Assembly: GCA_007127385.1 (NCBI GenBank)
Contig: SKZM01000126.1
Coordinates: 1-10,589, forward strand
Length of the DNA: 10,589 bases
Direction of reading: 5' to 3'
From: Methanosalsum sp.
GTDB taxonomy: Archaea > Halobacteriota > Methanosarcinia > Methanosarcinales > Methanosarcinaceae
Shown here: one piece after another, positions 1-6,443 of the stretch
Layout of the letters: every line of letters starts with the position of its first letter
Position numbering within the stretch: position 1 is the first letter of the stretch
Notes under the pieces: model-generated
Told to the model about the DNA's origin: nothing
Seen by the model: the letters and a program-made list of their open reading frames with translations, nothing else
The model's database searches: none
Translations under genes and position numbers: made by a program

Positions 1-70
1 AGGACCGAAGTATTAACTTCTTCAGGGTAAAAGGTATAGTCACTGTACTATTAAATAATGAATAAATTTA
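1..70. other. Left-edge segment; possible end of an upstream plus-strand gene
   Basis: Frame 3 on the plus strand is open from the window edge to a TAA at 63-65 and would end in residues RVKGIVTVLLNNE. Twenty codons are too few to identify a protein or to show that it is coding. The segment also holds a perfect small inverted repeat, GAAGT-ATTA-ACTTC (7-20). It could form a weak hairpin, but no clear T tract follows it on the minus strand, where tfuA transcription would have to stop. If the plus-strand reading is real, the two genes converge with about 5 bases between their stop codons. Confidence 0.2.
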
Positions 71-757
71 TTATTTATGTCCTGCAATTTCCTTTATCCT
101 TTCAAGCACTTTTAATGCATCCTTCCTTTTAACATCCACTTCATTGTTCATACAGAAATCAAGTAGATCCTCTGCAAGATTTGCAGATATAATCTCCTCA
201 TCTACTGCTTTTTTCATGATCCCCATATAGCTGCGATATGTATAATGCATCTGTTTACCTATCTGGATAAGAATCTCTTTGGTAGCATCATCGATAATTT
301 GTTTCTCACAGGCATGCTGGAGGGTCTGTCTGATATTAACCATCGGGGAAGAGACTGCTTCATAGGTATCAGGGTTTGTTGCTACAGCAACCTCATCGTC
401 TGCGTCAAGTACACCATCCCGATACCATTCATATATCTTACCAATACCGATCATACCATATGTATCAAGCTCTGAAGCCCTCAGAGCACCCATACTTGCA
501 CCGCCTATGACAATAACACCATTACGCAGTGCTTTTATTATCTCACGGTGAGCAACTGCAGTTCTGTTAAAGAAAGTTCCGTCTATGATACCGATAATAT
601 TGTATCCTGCTTTTACAGACCTTTCAACATCACATCTTTGAACAGGTGGCATGTAAACTGCTTCCAGTATTTCACCTGCATTCGAATGGGATATACTGGT
701 TCCTGTAAATACAACAATTTTAGGGATATTTCCATTCATTTTCGTCTCTGTCTCCAT
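71..757 (-). CDS. tfuA: TfuA-family protein, partner of YcaO (McrA thioglycine formation)
   Basis: TfuA-like proteins act with YcaO enzymes in thioamide formation. In methanogens the YcaO/TfuA pair is needed for the thioglycine in the alpha subunit of methyl-coenzyme M reductase, and TfuA is thought to help supply or recruit the sulfur donor. Visible family marks are an N-terminal strand IVVFTGTSIS (14-23), GIIDGTFF (56-63), the core GGASMGALRASEL (85-97) and the acidic DADDEVAVA (118-126), followed by a helical C-terminal third. The length of about 225 residues is ordinary for the family. The gene lies directly behind ycaO. Two starts are possible: ATG at 757, giving a 22-base overlap, or ATG at 739, which forms an ATGA overlap with the ycaO stop codon and has GGAG upstream (756-753). 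The second start removes only METETK and looks more natural for translational coupling. The annotation keeps the longer form. Confidence 0.9.
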   Translation of the reverse strand: METETKMNGNIPKIVVFTGTSISHSNAGEILEAVYMPPVQRCDVERSVKAGYNIIGIIDGTFFNRTAVAHREIIKALRNGVIVIGGASMGALRASELDTYGMIGIGKIYEWYRDGVLDADDEVAVATNPDTYEAVSSPMVNIRQTLQHACEKQIIDDATKEILIQIGKQMHYTYRSYMGIMKKAVDEEIISANLAEDLLDFCMNNEVDVKRKDALKVLERIKEIAGHK

Positions 758-2010
758 GGACGTTCTTCTCTGGGAATACGGCGTTTCTTACCGGTTTTCA
801 TCCTTTTTCCAACCCTTTCCCGATCCAGAGTATATTGTTCAAAGCCAGGAATTATTACCCTGACAACCGGTACATTGATGCTTTTTCTTGATAGATCTGT
901 TATTATTATGCGGTCTGTAAGTCCCTCCAACTTTTTGACCAATGTGTATATGTTCTCTGCAGGGGAATTTCCTGAAAGGTCCTGAATATCTTCAGATGTT
1001 GTAGTATCTCCGTCTACATACCAGTATCTGTTCATGCGCTTGATACGTTCATAACCGATCTGGCGAACAAACATTTCTCGATCTGTATCTTCACGTGCAC
1101 CATGTATTTGAACCAGTCTTGACTGTGCAGCTTCTGAAAGTGCTCTCCTAATTGCAATTTCTGGCTTAAGATGGGAGCCTGCACCCATTACAAGCATTGC
1201 AGGATCTTTCAGACGAACATCATCTGTTGCTGCTACAACTGTTGGAATGCCTGTATCGTGTGGAAGTAACCATATTTTAATATCTACCTCTGCTTTATGG
1301 AACATCTGCATAAGTTCATAATTTGTGCCATTATCAGGAGTTAGTATAATCTCTTTACCGGGGTTTCGGTTAAATTCAGCAATGCTCAGTGCATCTCTTT
1401 CTATAACTTCCAGAATTCCGTGCAGAATTGCTTCTTCTATTACATTTCCGGCTGCTAGTCCGTTAGTGTTACTCCTGAACAGTTTATGTGATCTGCCAGG
1501 TGGATTATATGGGTGGTATACCGCATTTGAAGGTACATAACAATCTTGATCGCTCAATAGATCAAAACCCCTGGTCCATTCAATCAGATTTTCAGGGTTT
1601 AATGGTTCAGAGAGAAGGAGACTTGATGGATCTAATGCTATTTCCTCCTGAACTATATTTTCATAGGTGTCAATAAAGTTGATCAGGTCAGCATCATCCT
1701 GAATATTTGCGTTCTCAGATGCCCTTTCGGCAAGGCAGCGTTCAAAGCTTTCCATCATTGCAGATATCCGGGCCTGATTATGGGTGAAACCTTTGCCCGA
1801 ATAGATAGAGATCGCACCACTGGCAGCACCTGGACGTATCGCAGAATATACCGGGATCCCTATTCGATCAAGATCGGTTATATTTGCGATTCTTGTAACT
1901 CCAATCCTTTTTAGATCCCCTTCTGTAATTTCAAACGTCCTTTTTTCATCAAATACCCTCTGAGTGCCGTTTGTGTATGTAAGAGATGGGTCTATGGTTA
2001 TATGAGACAT
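736..2010 (-). CDS. ycaO: YcaO-family ATP-dependent cyclodehydratase/thioamidation enzyme
   Basis: YcaO enzymes use ATP to phosphorylate a peptide backbone amide so that a nucleophile can attack. In methanogens, with TfuA, the product is the thioglycine of McrA. The YcaO nucleotide and Mg sites are all recognisable: S83-x3-E87-x2-E90-R91 (SAMMESFER), NGLAAGNVIEEAILHG (183-198) running into EVIERDA (201-207), and EAAQSRLVQIHGARED (293-308). A conserved strand VPVVRVIIPG (380-389) follows. The C-terminus does not end in the PxPxP tail typical of azoline-forming YcaO proteins. Instead its last 24 residues are strongly basic (GKRMKTGKKRR onward). This supports the archaeal thioamide-type subgroup. 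The length of 424 is typical. Start choice: the ATG at 2010 is the first in frame, with only a weak AGGA upstream. A good TATA box lies about 75 bases upstream. It is the first gene of a two-gene unit with tfuA. Confidence 0.93.
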   Translation of the reverse strand: MSHITIDPSLTYTNGTQRVFDEKRTFEITEGDLKRIGVTRIANITDLDRIGIPVYSAIRPGAASGAISIYSGKGFTHNQARISAMMESFERCLAERASENANIQDDADLINFIDTYENIVQEEIALDPSSLLLSEPLNPENLIEWTRGFDLLSDQDCYVPSNAVYHPYNPPGRSHKLFRSNTNGLAAGNVIEEAILHGILEVIERDALSIAEFNRNPGKEIILTPDNGTNYELMQMFHKAEVDIKIWLLPHDTGIPTVVAATDDVRLKDPAMLVMGAGSHLKPEIAIRRALSEAAQSRLVQIHGAREDTDREMFVRQIGYERIKRMNRYWYVDGDTTTSEDIQDLSGNSPAENIYTLVKKLEGLTDRIIITDLSRKSINVPVVRVIIPGFEQYTLDRERVGKRMKTGKKRRIPREERPWRQRRK

Positions 2011-2083
2011 AACTATTGAAATGTCCTAATGCGTATTATTATTTTTCAAACCCCTCAAAGAATTAATTGTCCAAACCCAAAAG

Positions 2084-2092
2084 TTATAAATA
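2084..2092 (-). promoter_or_regulatory. TATA box of the ycaO-tfuA unit
   Basis: On the minus strand the sequence reads TATTTATAA, an archaeal TATA element, about 75 bases upstream of the ycaO ATG. Transcription would be expected to begin about 25 bases downstream, near 2062, giving a leader of roughly 50 bases. It stands almost back to back with the plus-strand TATA element at 2105-2115, so the two transcription units would diverge from a shared control region of about 30 bases. Confidence 0.5.
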
Positions 2093-2104
2093 GTTAAGGG
2101 AACT

Positions 2105-2115
2105 TAATATATAAT
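2105..2115 (+). promoter_or_regulatory. TATA box for the small gene at 2202
   Basis: The sequence TAATATATAAT is a good archaeal TATA element. It predicts a start of transcription near 2136 and a leader of about 65 bases before the small reading frame. The leader contains a perfect seven-base inverted repeat, TCTCCTT-T-AAGGAGA (2163-2177), just upstream of the ribosome binding site. The arm AAGGAGA is itself Shine-Dalgarno-like, so a hairpin here could modulate translation. That last point is inference. Confidence 0.45.
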
Positions 2116-2201
2116 TTACCGGCAGTGAGTGGGACGGGGACTGACGGTTAATGCATAAAAAATCTCCTTTAAGGAGAATTTGAAGAGATAGGAGGCAATA
2201 G

Positions 2202-2363
2202 ATGATGATATGCAATATATATAAATCAAAAAAAATTAGAAAAGATGCATGCAACAATAAATGCAGCATCACCATTACAGTAACAAAGCCGAAGGAATCC
2301 TCAATGAAAAAAGATGAACTTGAGGTCTATAGATTTATTAATGGGGGAATACAGGCTAAATAA
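2202..2363 (+). CDS. Small protein of unknown function, 53 residues
   Basis: A short reading frame begins with two Met codons (2202 and 2205) and ends at TAA 2361-2363. An ideal GGAGG lies at 2191-2195, six bases before the first ATG. A TATA element lies upstream (2105-2115), and a hairpin with a T-rich tail overlaps the stop codon. Together these make a complete monocistronic unit, which is the main evidence that it is real. The protein is Lys-rich (KSKKIRKDA near the start, MKKDELEVYRF near the end). It has three Cys at 4, 17 and 21, the latter two as CNNKC, and a short beta-like stretch SITITVTK (22-29). There is no signal peptide or membrane segment. I do not recognise the family. It could be a metal-binding or nucleic-acid-binding small protein, or a regulator of the flanking sulfur genes. 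These functions are guesses. Confidence 0.5.
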   Translation: MMICNIYKSKKIRKDACNNKCSITITVTKPKESSMKKDELEVYRFINGGIQAK

Positions 2364-2380
2364 CCTGTATAGTCTTTTTC
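2349..2380 (+). terminator. Hairpin with T-rich tail at the end of the small gene
   Basis: ATACAGG (2349-2355) and CCTGTAT (2364-2370) form a perfect seven-base-pair stem around an eight-base loop that contains the TAA stop codon of the small gene. A T-rich tract (tctttttc, 2373-2380) follows. This is the form of an intrinsic-type terminator for plus-strand transcription. It would separate the small gene from the cysteine desulfurase gene downstream. The segment from 2381 to 2509 shows no other clear signal apart from a weak TATA-like AAATAAAA near 2440. Confidence 0.55.
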
Positions 2381-2509
2381 AGAATTATCGTTGAAATTTC
2401 GCACATAGCATGAATTGAGCCATGATCTGTCTTATGGTCAAATAAAATGCATTACCTTACTGCAAAGTTTTCCACAATCTATTTCTGCAAAAACCACATT
2501 GAAAAAATC

Positions 2510-3691
2510 ATGTATGATGTGACCTCCATTCGAGAAGATTTTCCGGTTCTAAAAGATGTCATATATCTGGATAGTGCTGCCACCACCCAGACACCTGTTC
2601 AGGTTGTGACAGCGATGAATGATTATTTCTATAGATTTGCAGGAAACTATGGCAGGGGAGCTCATCGTCTTGCCAGGGAAACGACCAATCATTATGAGGA
2701 GTCCCGGGAGAAGGTAGCATCATTTCTCAATGTAGATCATTCAAAGATCATATTTACAAAAAACACGACTGAAGGAATTAACATGGTGGCAAAAGGGATG
2801 GAATGGCACGATGGTGATCATATCATAACAACTCTTATAGAGCACCATTCAAACTTTGTCCCATGGCTTAATCTGAAGCGTTGTGGTATCGATGTTGATG
2901 TAATTGAGCCTGATAGCAGAGGTATTATCGACCCTGCCGATATAGATGCAGCTATAAGCGATAATACAAGATTGATAGCCATCAGTCATGTTTCAAATGT
3001 TTTTGGATCAATCCAGGATATTGAATCAATAATCCGGATCGCACACAGGAATGATATTCAGGTGCTGGTTGACGGCGCCCAGTCGGCAGGGCATATGGTG
3101 GTGGACATTTCGGCCCTTAATTGTGATTTTTTTGCAACTTCAGGGCACAAGGGACTACTTGGTCCACAGGGAACAGGTATTATGTATATAAAAGATCCTG
3201 ATGATCTTGAACCCGTATATCTGGGGGGAGGAACTGTACACGGTGTTGGAATGGATTCCTTTGAACTGGAACCTTTTCCTGCCAGATTCGAAGCTGGAAC
3301 ACCAAATATTCCTGGCGTGATTGGACTTGGAAGATCAATTGAGTATATACAGGATATAGGGATTAAGAATATTGAAAAGCATGAAAATGAACTTACAGAA
3401 TATGCGATTTCAAGACTTTCAGAAATACCGATGGTGGAAACATATGGGCCTGAGAACAGAACTGGCGTGATCCCGTTTAATATATCTGGCATGAACTCAC
3501 ATGATGTTGCAATGATCATGGATGAAACAAAACGTATCTGTGTCAGAAGTGGCTATCATTGTGCAATGCCTGCTATTGAGTTTTTGAAAATGAATGGGGC
3601 TGTAAGAGCATCATTTGGACTATATAATACTATGGAAGAGGTGGACGTATTTGCAGATACTGTAAGTCAGATCACATCTCTTGTATCATAA
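2510..3691 (+). CDS. SufS/Csd-type cysteine desulfurase (PLP-dependent)
   Basis: This enzyme removes sulfur from cysteine, leaving alanine and a protein-bound persulfide that is passed to acceptors such as Fe-S scaffolds, FdhD or thiolation enzymes. It is a fold-type I aminotransferase-like protein. Numbered from the start used here: YLDSAATTQTP (19-29), IEHHSN near 110-115 (His stacking on PLP), VDGAQSAGH (187-195), the PLP lysine K214 in SGHKGLLGPQG, AGTPN near 272, and the catalytic C351 in RSGYHCAMP. RASFGLYNTMEEVD lies near the end. The RxGxHCAxP loop places it in the SufS/CsdA group rather than the IscS group. An ATG at 2447 would add 21 residues that match nothing in the family. ATG 2510 gives the usual 393 residues, so I chose it, although no strong Shine-Dalgarno precedes either. 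The next gene starts 14 bases after its stop, suggesting co-transcription. Confidence 0.92.
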   Translation: MYDVTSIREDFPVLKDVIYLDSAATTQTPVQVVTAMNDYFYRFAGNYGRGAHRLARETTNHYEESREKVASFLNVDHSKIIFTKNTTEGINMVAKGMEWHDGDHIITTLIEHHSNFVPWLNLKRCGIDVDVIEPDSRGIIDPADIDAAISDNTRLIAISHVSNVFGSIQDIESIIRIAHRNDIQVLVDGAQSAGHMVVDISALNCDFFATSGHKGLLGPQGTGIMYIKDPDDLEPVYLGGGTVHGVGMDSFELEPFPARFEAGTPNIPGVIGLGRSIEYIQDIGIKNIEKHENELTEYAISRLSEIPMVETYGPENRTGVIPFNISGMNSHDVAMIMDETKRICVRSGYHCAMPAIEFLKMNGAVRASFGLYNTMEEVDVFADTVSQITSLVS

Positions 3692-3705
3692 AATGAAGGT
3701 TAATT

Positions 3706-4236
3706 ATGGAAAAGGATGACCTCAGGAACATATTCCTGTATTCTGAAAGAGAAAAAAGAGTGCTTGAAAGTTTTGGTATAGATACCTCTTATTTTCTCCC
3801 TTTCTTACTCTCATTAAAAAATGGGGGTTCCTGGAGCTATTCTACAGATACGGCTTCCTCTGTCTCAGTTAAAAAGGTTACTACCGTTTATGATGACAAA
3901 ATAAAGGAAGGTTACACAGAAGAAGAGATCTATCTGTTCATTGACCCTGAAATATCTAAAAGGGAAGGTAGTGTAACCAGGCTGGAAAAATGTGGACGCA
4001 AAGATCAAAGGATAGTTGTAAAAAGACCTTATCATATAGATGTAACCGCTTCCCGTGTATTTCTTGCTACTGTCAACCCCTATTATAAGAAAATAATGAT
4101 CCGGGAGCTAATGCAGAAGACTGTACACTTCACTGGCTCCCCTGCCTATAATATGGATCATGAAATGGAACATATATTACAAAAGGATATCAAAGGAGCT
4201 GAACTTTGGGATTTTGATTTTGTGACAGAAAAATAA
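3706..4236 (+). CDS. Divergent peptide-deformylase-like metalloprotein
   Basis: Peptide deformylases remove the formyl group from bacterial nascent chains using a metal held by one Cys and two His. Here the C-terminal half follows the family order: FIDPEISK (78-85; the family has INPEI), LEKCG with C96 where the family has EGCLS, VVKRPYHIDV (104-113; the family has V-RP-I-V), and HEMEH at 152-156 in place of HExDH, followed by ILQKDIKG. All three metal ligands are therefore present. The glutamine motif GxGxAAxQ expected near residues 40-50 is replaced by GGSWSYSTDTAS, so the usual oxyanion residue appears lost. The length of 176 is normal for the family. Archaea start translation with unformylated Met, so the substrate is unlikely to be the classical one. 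GAAGGT (3695-3700) is a good Shine-Dalgarno site. It lies 14 bases behind the cysteine desulfurase and is probably co-transcribed with it. The family call rests on motif order read by eye. Confidence 0.65.
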   Translation: MEKDDLRNIFLYSEREKRVLESFGIDTSYFLPFLLSLKNGGSWSYSTDTASSVSVKKVTTVYDDKIKEGYTEEEIYLFIDPEISKREGSVTRLEKCGRKDQRIVVKRPYHIDVTASRVFLATVNPYYKKIMIRELMQKTVHFTGSPAYNMDHEMEHILQKDIKGAELWDFDFVTEK

Positions 4237-4344
4237 TGTTGGCTCTTAATAGTATGAATGTATTTGAATTGCATATGAGTACAGATGTGGCAAAAGATAA
4301 TTGAACTAAAATGTCTTTTGGAATAATTAGATTAGTGAGAATAA

Positions 4345-5193
4345 ATGGATCAGAAAGAAATTGATGTGTACACAACCAGATTCCATTCCTTCGATATTAA
4401 AAGAAATGGTTCTATATCTGCCGCAGAATATCTGGTTGCAAAGGAATCTTCATTTGATCTGAGAGTGAACAATGTAAATATTGCTTCTCTTATTGCATCA
4501 CCGTCCCAGATAAAAGAGCTGGGTGTGGGATATGTTGTCTGTGAAGGAATTGCTTCTTTTGATGAAATCACTGATATATCATTAAATGGAATGGGAATTG
4601 AAATTCGGGTTACCAGCGAAGAAGATCTTGAACTGTGGACGGAACTTCGTTCATCAGGATGCATTGGGGTTAAATGGAGCCTTAATGAAGAAATATCTAT
4701 TAATTCGGATGAGATATTCACTCATGAAGCAATCTTCTCAGGATTGACCTATCTGGAGTCTGATATATATCGTCTTACAAAAGGAACTCATCTTGCAGCA
4801 TTGATAGACACTAAAGGGAGGGTGCTTGCACAATCTGTGGATATTGGAAGGCACAATGCGATAGATAAAGTTGTGGGGCATGCATTTATTAAAAACATTG
4901 ATCTCTCAAAGGTCTATCTCTTCTCAACAGGAAGGCAATCTGCAGGTATGGTAATGAAAGCTTCTCGTGCAGGAATTCCTCTAATTGCCACAAAATCAGC
5001 ACCTTTTGACAGTGGTATAGAAGCGTCTGTCAGAACGGGTCTATGTTTGGTTGGTTTTGTTTCACAAAGTTGTATGAGTGTGTTTTCAAATGTTTACAGG
5101 ATAGATTCTGGTAGTTATAATAGTAAAAGGCTACATAATAAAAAAATTTATAATCAATCAGAGAATATAGATTCCTGTCAATCAGATAAATAG
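4345..5193 (+). CDS. fdhD: FdhD-family sulfur carrier for Mo/W-bis-pyranopterin enzymes
   Basis: FdhD accepts sulfur from a cysteine desulfurase and delivers it to the molybdenum or tungsten cofactor of formate-dehydrogenase-type enzymes. In methanogens likely clients include formylmethanofuran dehydrogenase and any formate dehydrogenase. Family marks are DIGRHNAIDKVVG (166-178), STGRQSAGMVMKASRAGIPLI (194-214, with two near-invariant stretches), TKSAPFDSGIEASVRTG (216-232) and LVGF (235-238). The usual CxxC sulfur-carrying loop is not seen. At its place stands SSGCIGV with the single C106. About 30 residues at the C-terminus (YNSKRLHNKK to the end) form a polar, Lys/Asn-rich extension, encoded in very AT-rich DNA that also carries the promoter of the next gene. 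The preceding gap of 107 bases shows no clear TATA box. GTGAG just upstream is a weak ribosome site. A cysteine desulfurase two genes upstream fits the known partnership. Confidence 0.85.
   Translation: MDQKEIDVYTTRFHSFDIKRNGSISAAEYLVAKESSFDLRVNNVNIASLIASPSQIKELGVGYVVCEGIASFDEITDISLNGMGIEIRVTSEEDLELWTELRSSGCIGVKWSLNEEISINSDEIFTHEAIFSGLTYLESDIYRLTKGTHLAALIDTKGRVLAQSVDIGRHNAIDKVVGHAFIKNIDLSKVYLFSTGRQSAGMVMKASRAGIPLIATKSAPFDSGIEASVRTGLCLVGFVSQSCMSVFSNVYRIDSGSYNSKRLHNKKIYNQSENIDSCQSDK
5140..5155 (+). promoter_or_regulatory. BRE/TATA promoter element of the orc1/cdc6 gene
   Basis: The sequence AAAAAAATTTATAATC combines a purine-rich BRE-like run with a TTTATAAT TATA element, close to the archaeal consensus. 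It lies within the last codons of fdhD. Transcription would begin near 5177, about 45 bases before the orc1/cdc6 ATG. This suggests the initiator gene can be expressed independently of the sulfur genes upstream. Confidence 0.5.
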
Positions 5194-5223
5194 GAACTAG
5201 TATTCGTTTGAGGAGCTACATTT

Positions 5224-6339
5224 ATGGGTAAAGATATTCTTCTCTGGGATGAAACAATATTCAGGAATCCTGAAATACTTGAAATAGATTACATTCCTGA
5301 AAAATTTGAACACCGTGATACTCAGCTACAGTCACTGGGATACAGTCTGATGCCTGCTGCCAGAAATATCCGGCCGGTAAATTGTCTCTTGAGTGGACCG
5401 CCTGGTACGGGTAAGACAACTGCTGCACTAAAGATATTTAACGAGATGAAAGAGCACACAAATAACATATTTTTTGTCAAGGTAAATTGCCAGATCGATT
5501 CTACCAGATTCGCAGTTGCATCAAGGATATTTAAAAGTGTATTCCAGATATCTCCTCCAGCATCAGGTGTTTCTTTCAGGAAATTGTTTGAAAAGATTAT
5601 GGATAAGCTTGTTCAGGATGAAAAAACACTAATTATAGCGCTTGACGATATTAACTATCTTTTCTATGAAGGTCATGCTGATCATCTTATGTATTCGCTT
5701 CTAAGAGCTCACGAGCAGTATCCTGGAGTCCGTATCGGGGTTGTTGTTATTGTCAGTGAAACAGGAAAACTTTACCAGTTTGATCAGAAAGTAAGTTCTG
5801 TTTTTCTTCCGGAGGAGATTTACTTCCCAATATACAATTTTGAAGAACTTCAGGATATAATTTCAAACAGAATTAACTATGCTTTTTTTGAGAATGTGGT
5901 ATCTGATGAGGTAAGGGACCTCATTGTTCAATATGTTGATGATACAGGTGATCTTCGAATCGGGATCGATCTGCTCAAAAGAGCAGGTCTAAATGCTGAG
6001 AGAAGGGCAGATCGCAAAATTATTGTTGAAGACGTGAAACAGGCCTATGAAAAATCCCGTCTTGTGCATCTTTGCAGAAATATAAGGTCACTGACAGCTG
6101 AAGAAAAATTGCTACTTGGGATGGTATCACAAAAAGATCAAACCCCGGCTGGAGAACTATATAGTCTGTTCCATGAAAAGACCGGACTTGGATATACTCG
6201 TTTCTATGAGATAATCAATAAACTGGATTCGCTTCAGTATGTTGATACGAATTTTTCAGGAAAGGGCAATCGTGGCAGAACAAGGTTCATCAGATCTCGC
6301 TACCCATCTGCAGATGTTTTAAAGTGTATTGAAAAATAG
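5224..6339 (+). CDS. cdc6: Orc1/Cdc6-family replication initiator AAA+ ATPase
   Basis: Archaeal Orc1/Cdc6 proteins bind origin DNA and help load the MCM helicase. The order of elements is typical: IFRNPEILEIDYIPEKFEHRD (13-33, a family N-terminal signature), Walker A GPPGTGKTT (58-66), Walker B LIIALDDIN (136-144), the segment VSSVFLPEEIYFPIYNFEEL after sensor 1, a sensor 2 region GDLRIGIDLLKRAG, and a C-terminal winged-helix domain from about residue 285. The family normally has an Asn at sensor 1 (IGISN-like). Here the matching stretch reads VIVSETG, with Glu179 at that place as I align it. At 371 residues it is slightly shorter than many initiators. This and the sensor 1 change suggest a second, divergent paralogue rather than the main initiator. 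GAGGAG (5210-5215) eight bases before the ATG is a strong Shine-Dalgarno site. No convincing origin recognition boxes were seen beside the gene. Confidence 0.88.
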   Translation: MGKDILLWDETIFRNPEILEIDYIPEKFEHRDTQLQSLGYSLMPAARNIRPVNCLLSGPPGTGKTTAALKIFNEMKEHTNNIFFVKVNCQIDSTRFAVASRIFKSVFQISPPASGVSFRKLFEKIMDKLVQDEKTLIIALDDINYLFYEGHADHLMYSLLRAHEQYPGVRIGVVVIVSETGKLYQFDQKVSSVFLPEEIYFPIYNFEELQDIISNRINYAFFENVVSDEVRDLIVQYVDDTGDLRIGIDLLKRAGLNAERRADRKIIVEDVKQAYEKSRLVHLCRNIRSLTAEEKLLLGMVSQKDQTPAGELYSLFHEKTGLGYTRFYEIINKLDSLQYVDTNFSGKGNRGRTRFIRSRYPSADVLKCIEK

Positions 6340-6394
6340 GTACTTTGATTCTTATTTTGAAATTGGTCAATTTTGTAAATGAAAAATAGTGTTT

Positions 6395-6417
6395 GCAGGC
6401 CCATAGGGCCTGCCTTT
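6395..6417. terminator. Strong hairpin between convergent orc1/cdc6 and thermosome genes
   Basis: GCAGGCCC (6395-6402) and GGGCCTGC (6406-6413) form a perfect, GC-rich eight-base-pair stem with a three-base loop. CTTT follows on the plus side, and on the minus side a run ending in ATTTTTC follows after several bases. It lies between two convergent stop codons (6339 and 6444), where a bidirectional transcription stop is expected. It is the most GC-rich dyad in otherwise AT-rich intergenic DNA. Confidence 0.65.
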
Positions 6418-6443
6418 CCAGAGTTTTTGATATTTTGGGGAAT

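Noticed and set aside
548-985. 145-codon plus-strand frame across the tfuA/ycaO junction
   Set aside because: It runs antisense to two well-supported genes and shows no recognisable domain.
2084-2275. 63-codon minus-strand frame in the ycaO upstream region
   Set aside because: It is rich in Leu and Ile as expected from AT-rich antisense DNA, has no good ribosome site, overlaps the ycaO promoter, and conflicts with the better supported small gene on the plus strand.
2447-2509. 21-residue N-terminal extension of the cysteine desulfurase
   Set aside because: The residues do not fit the family, no ribosome site precedes ATG 2447, and a TATA-like run overlaps it. The ATG at 2510 gives the standard N-terminus.
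3058-3519. 153-codon open frame opposite the cysteine desulfurase gene
   Set aside because: It lies wholly inside a gene with all catalytic motifs and has a Pro/Ser-rich shadow-like translation.
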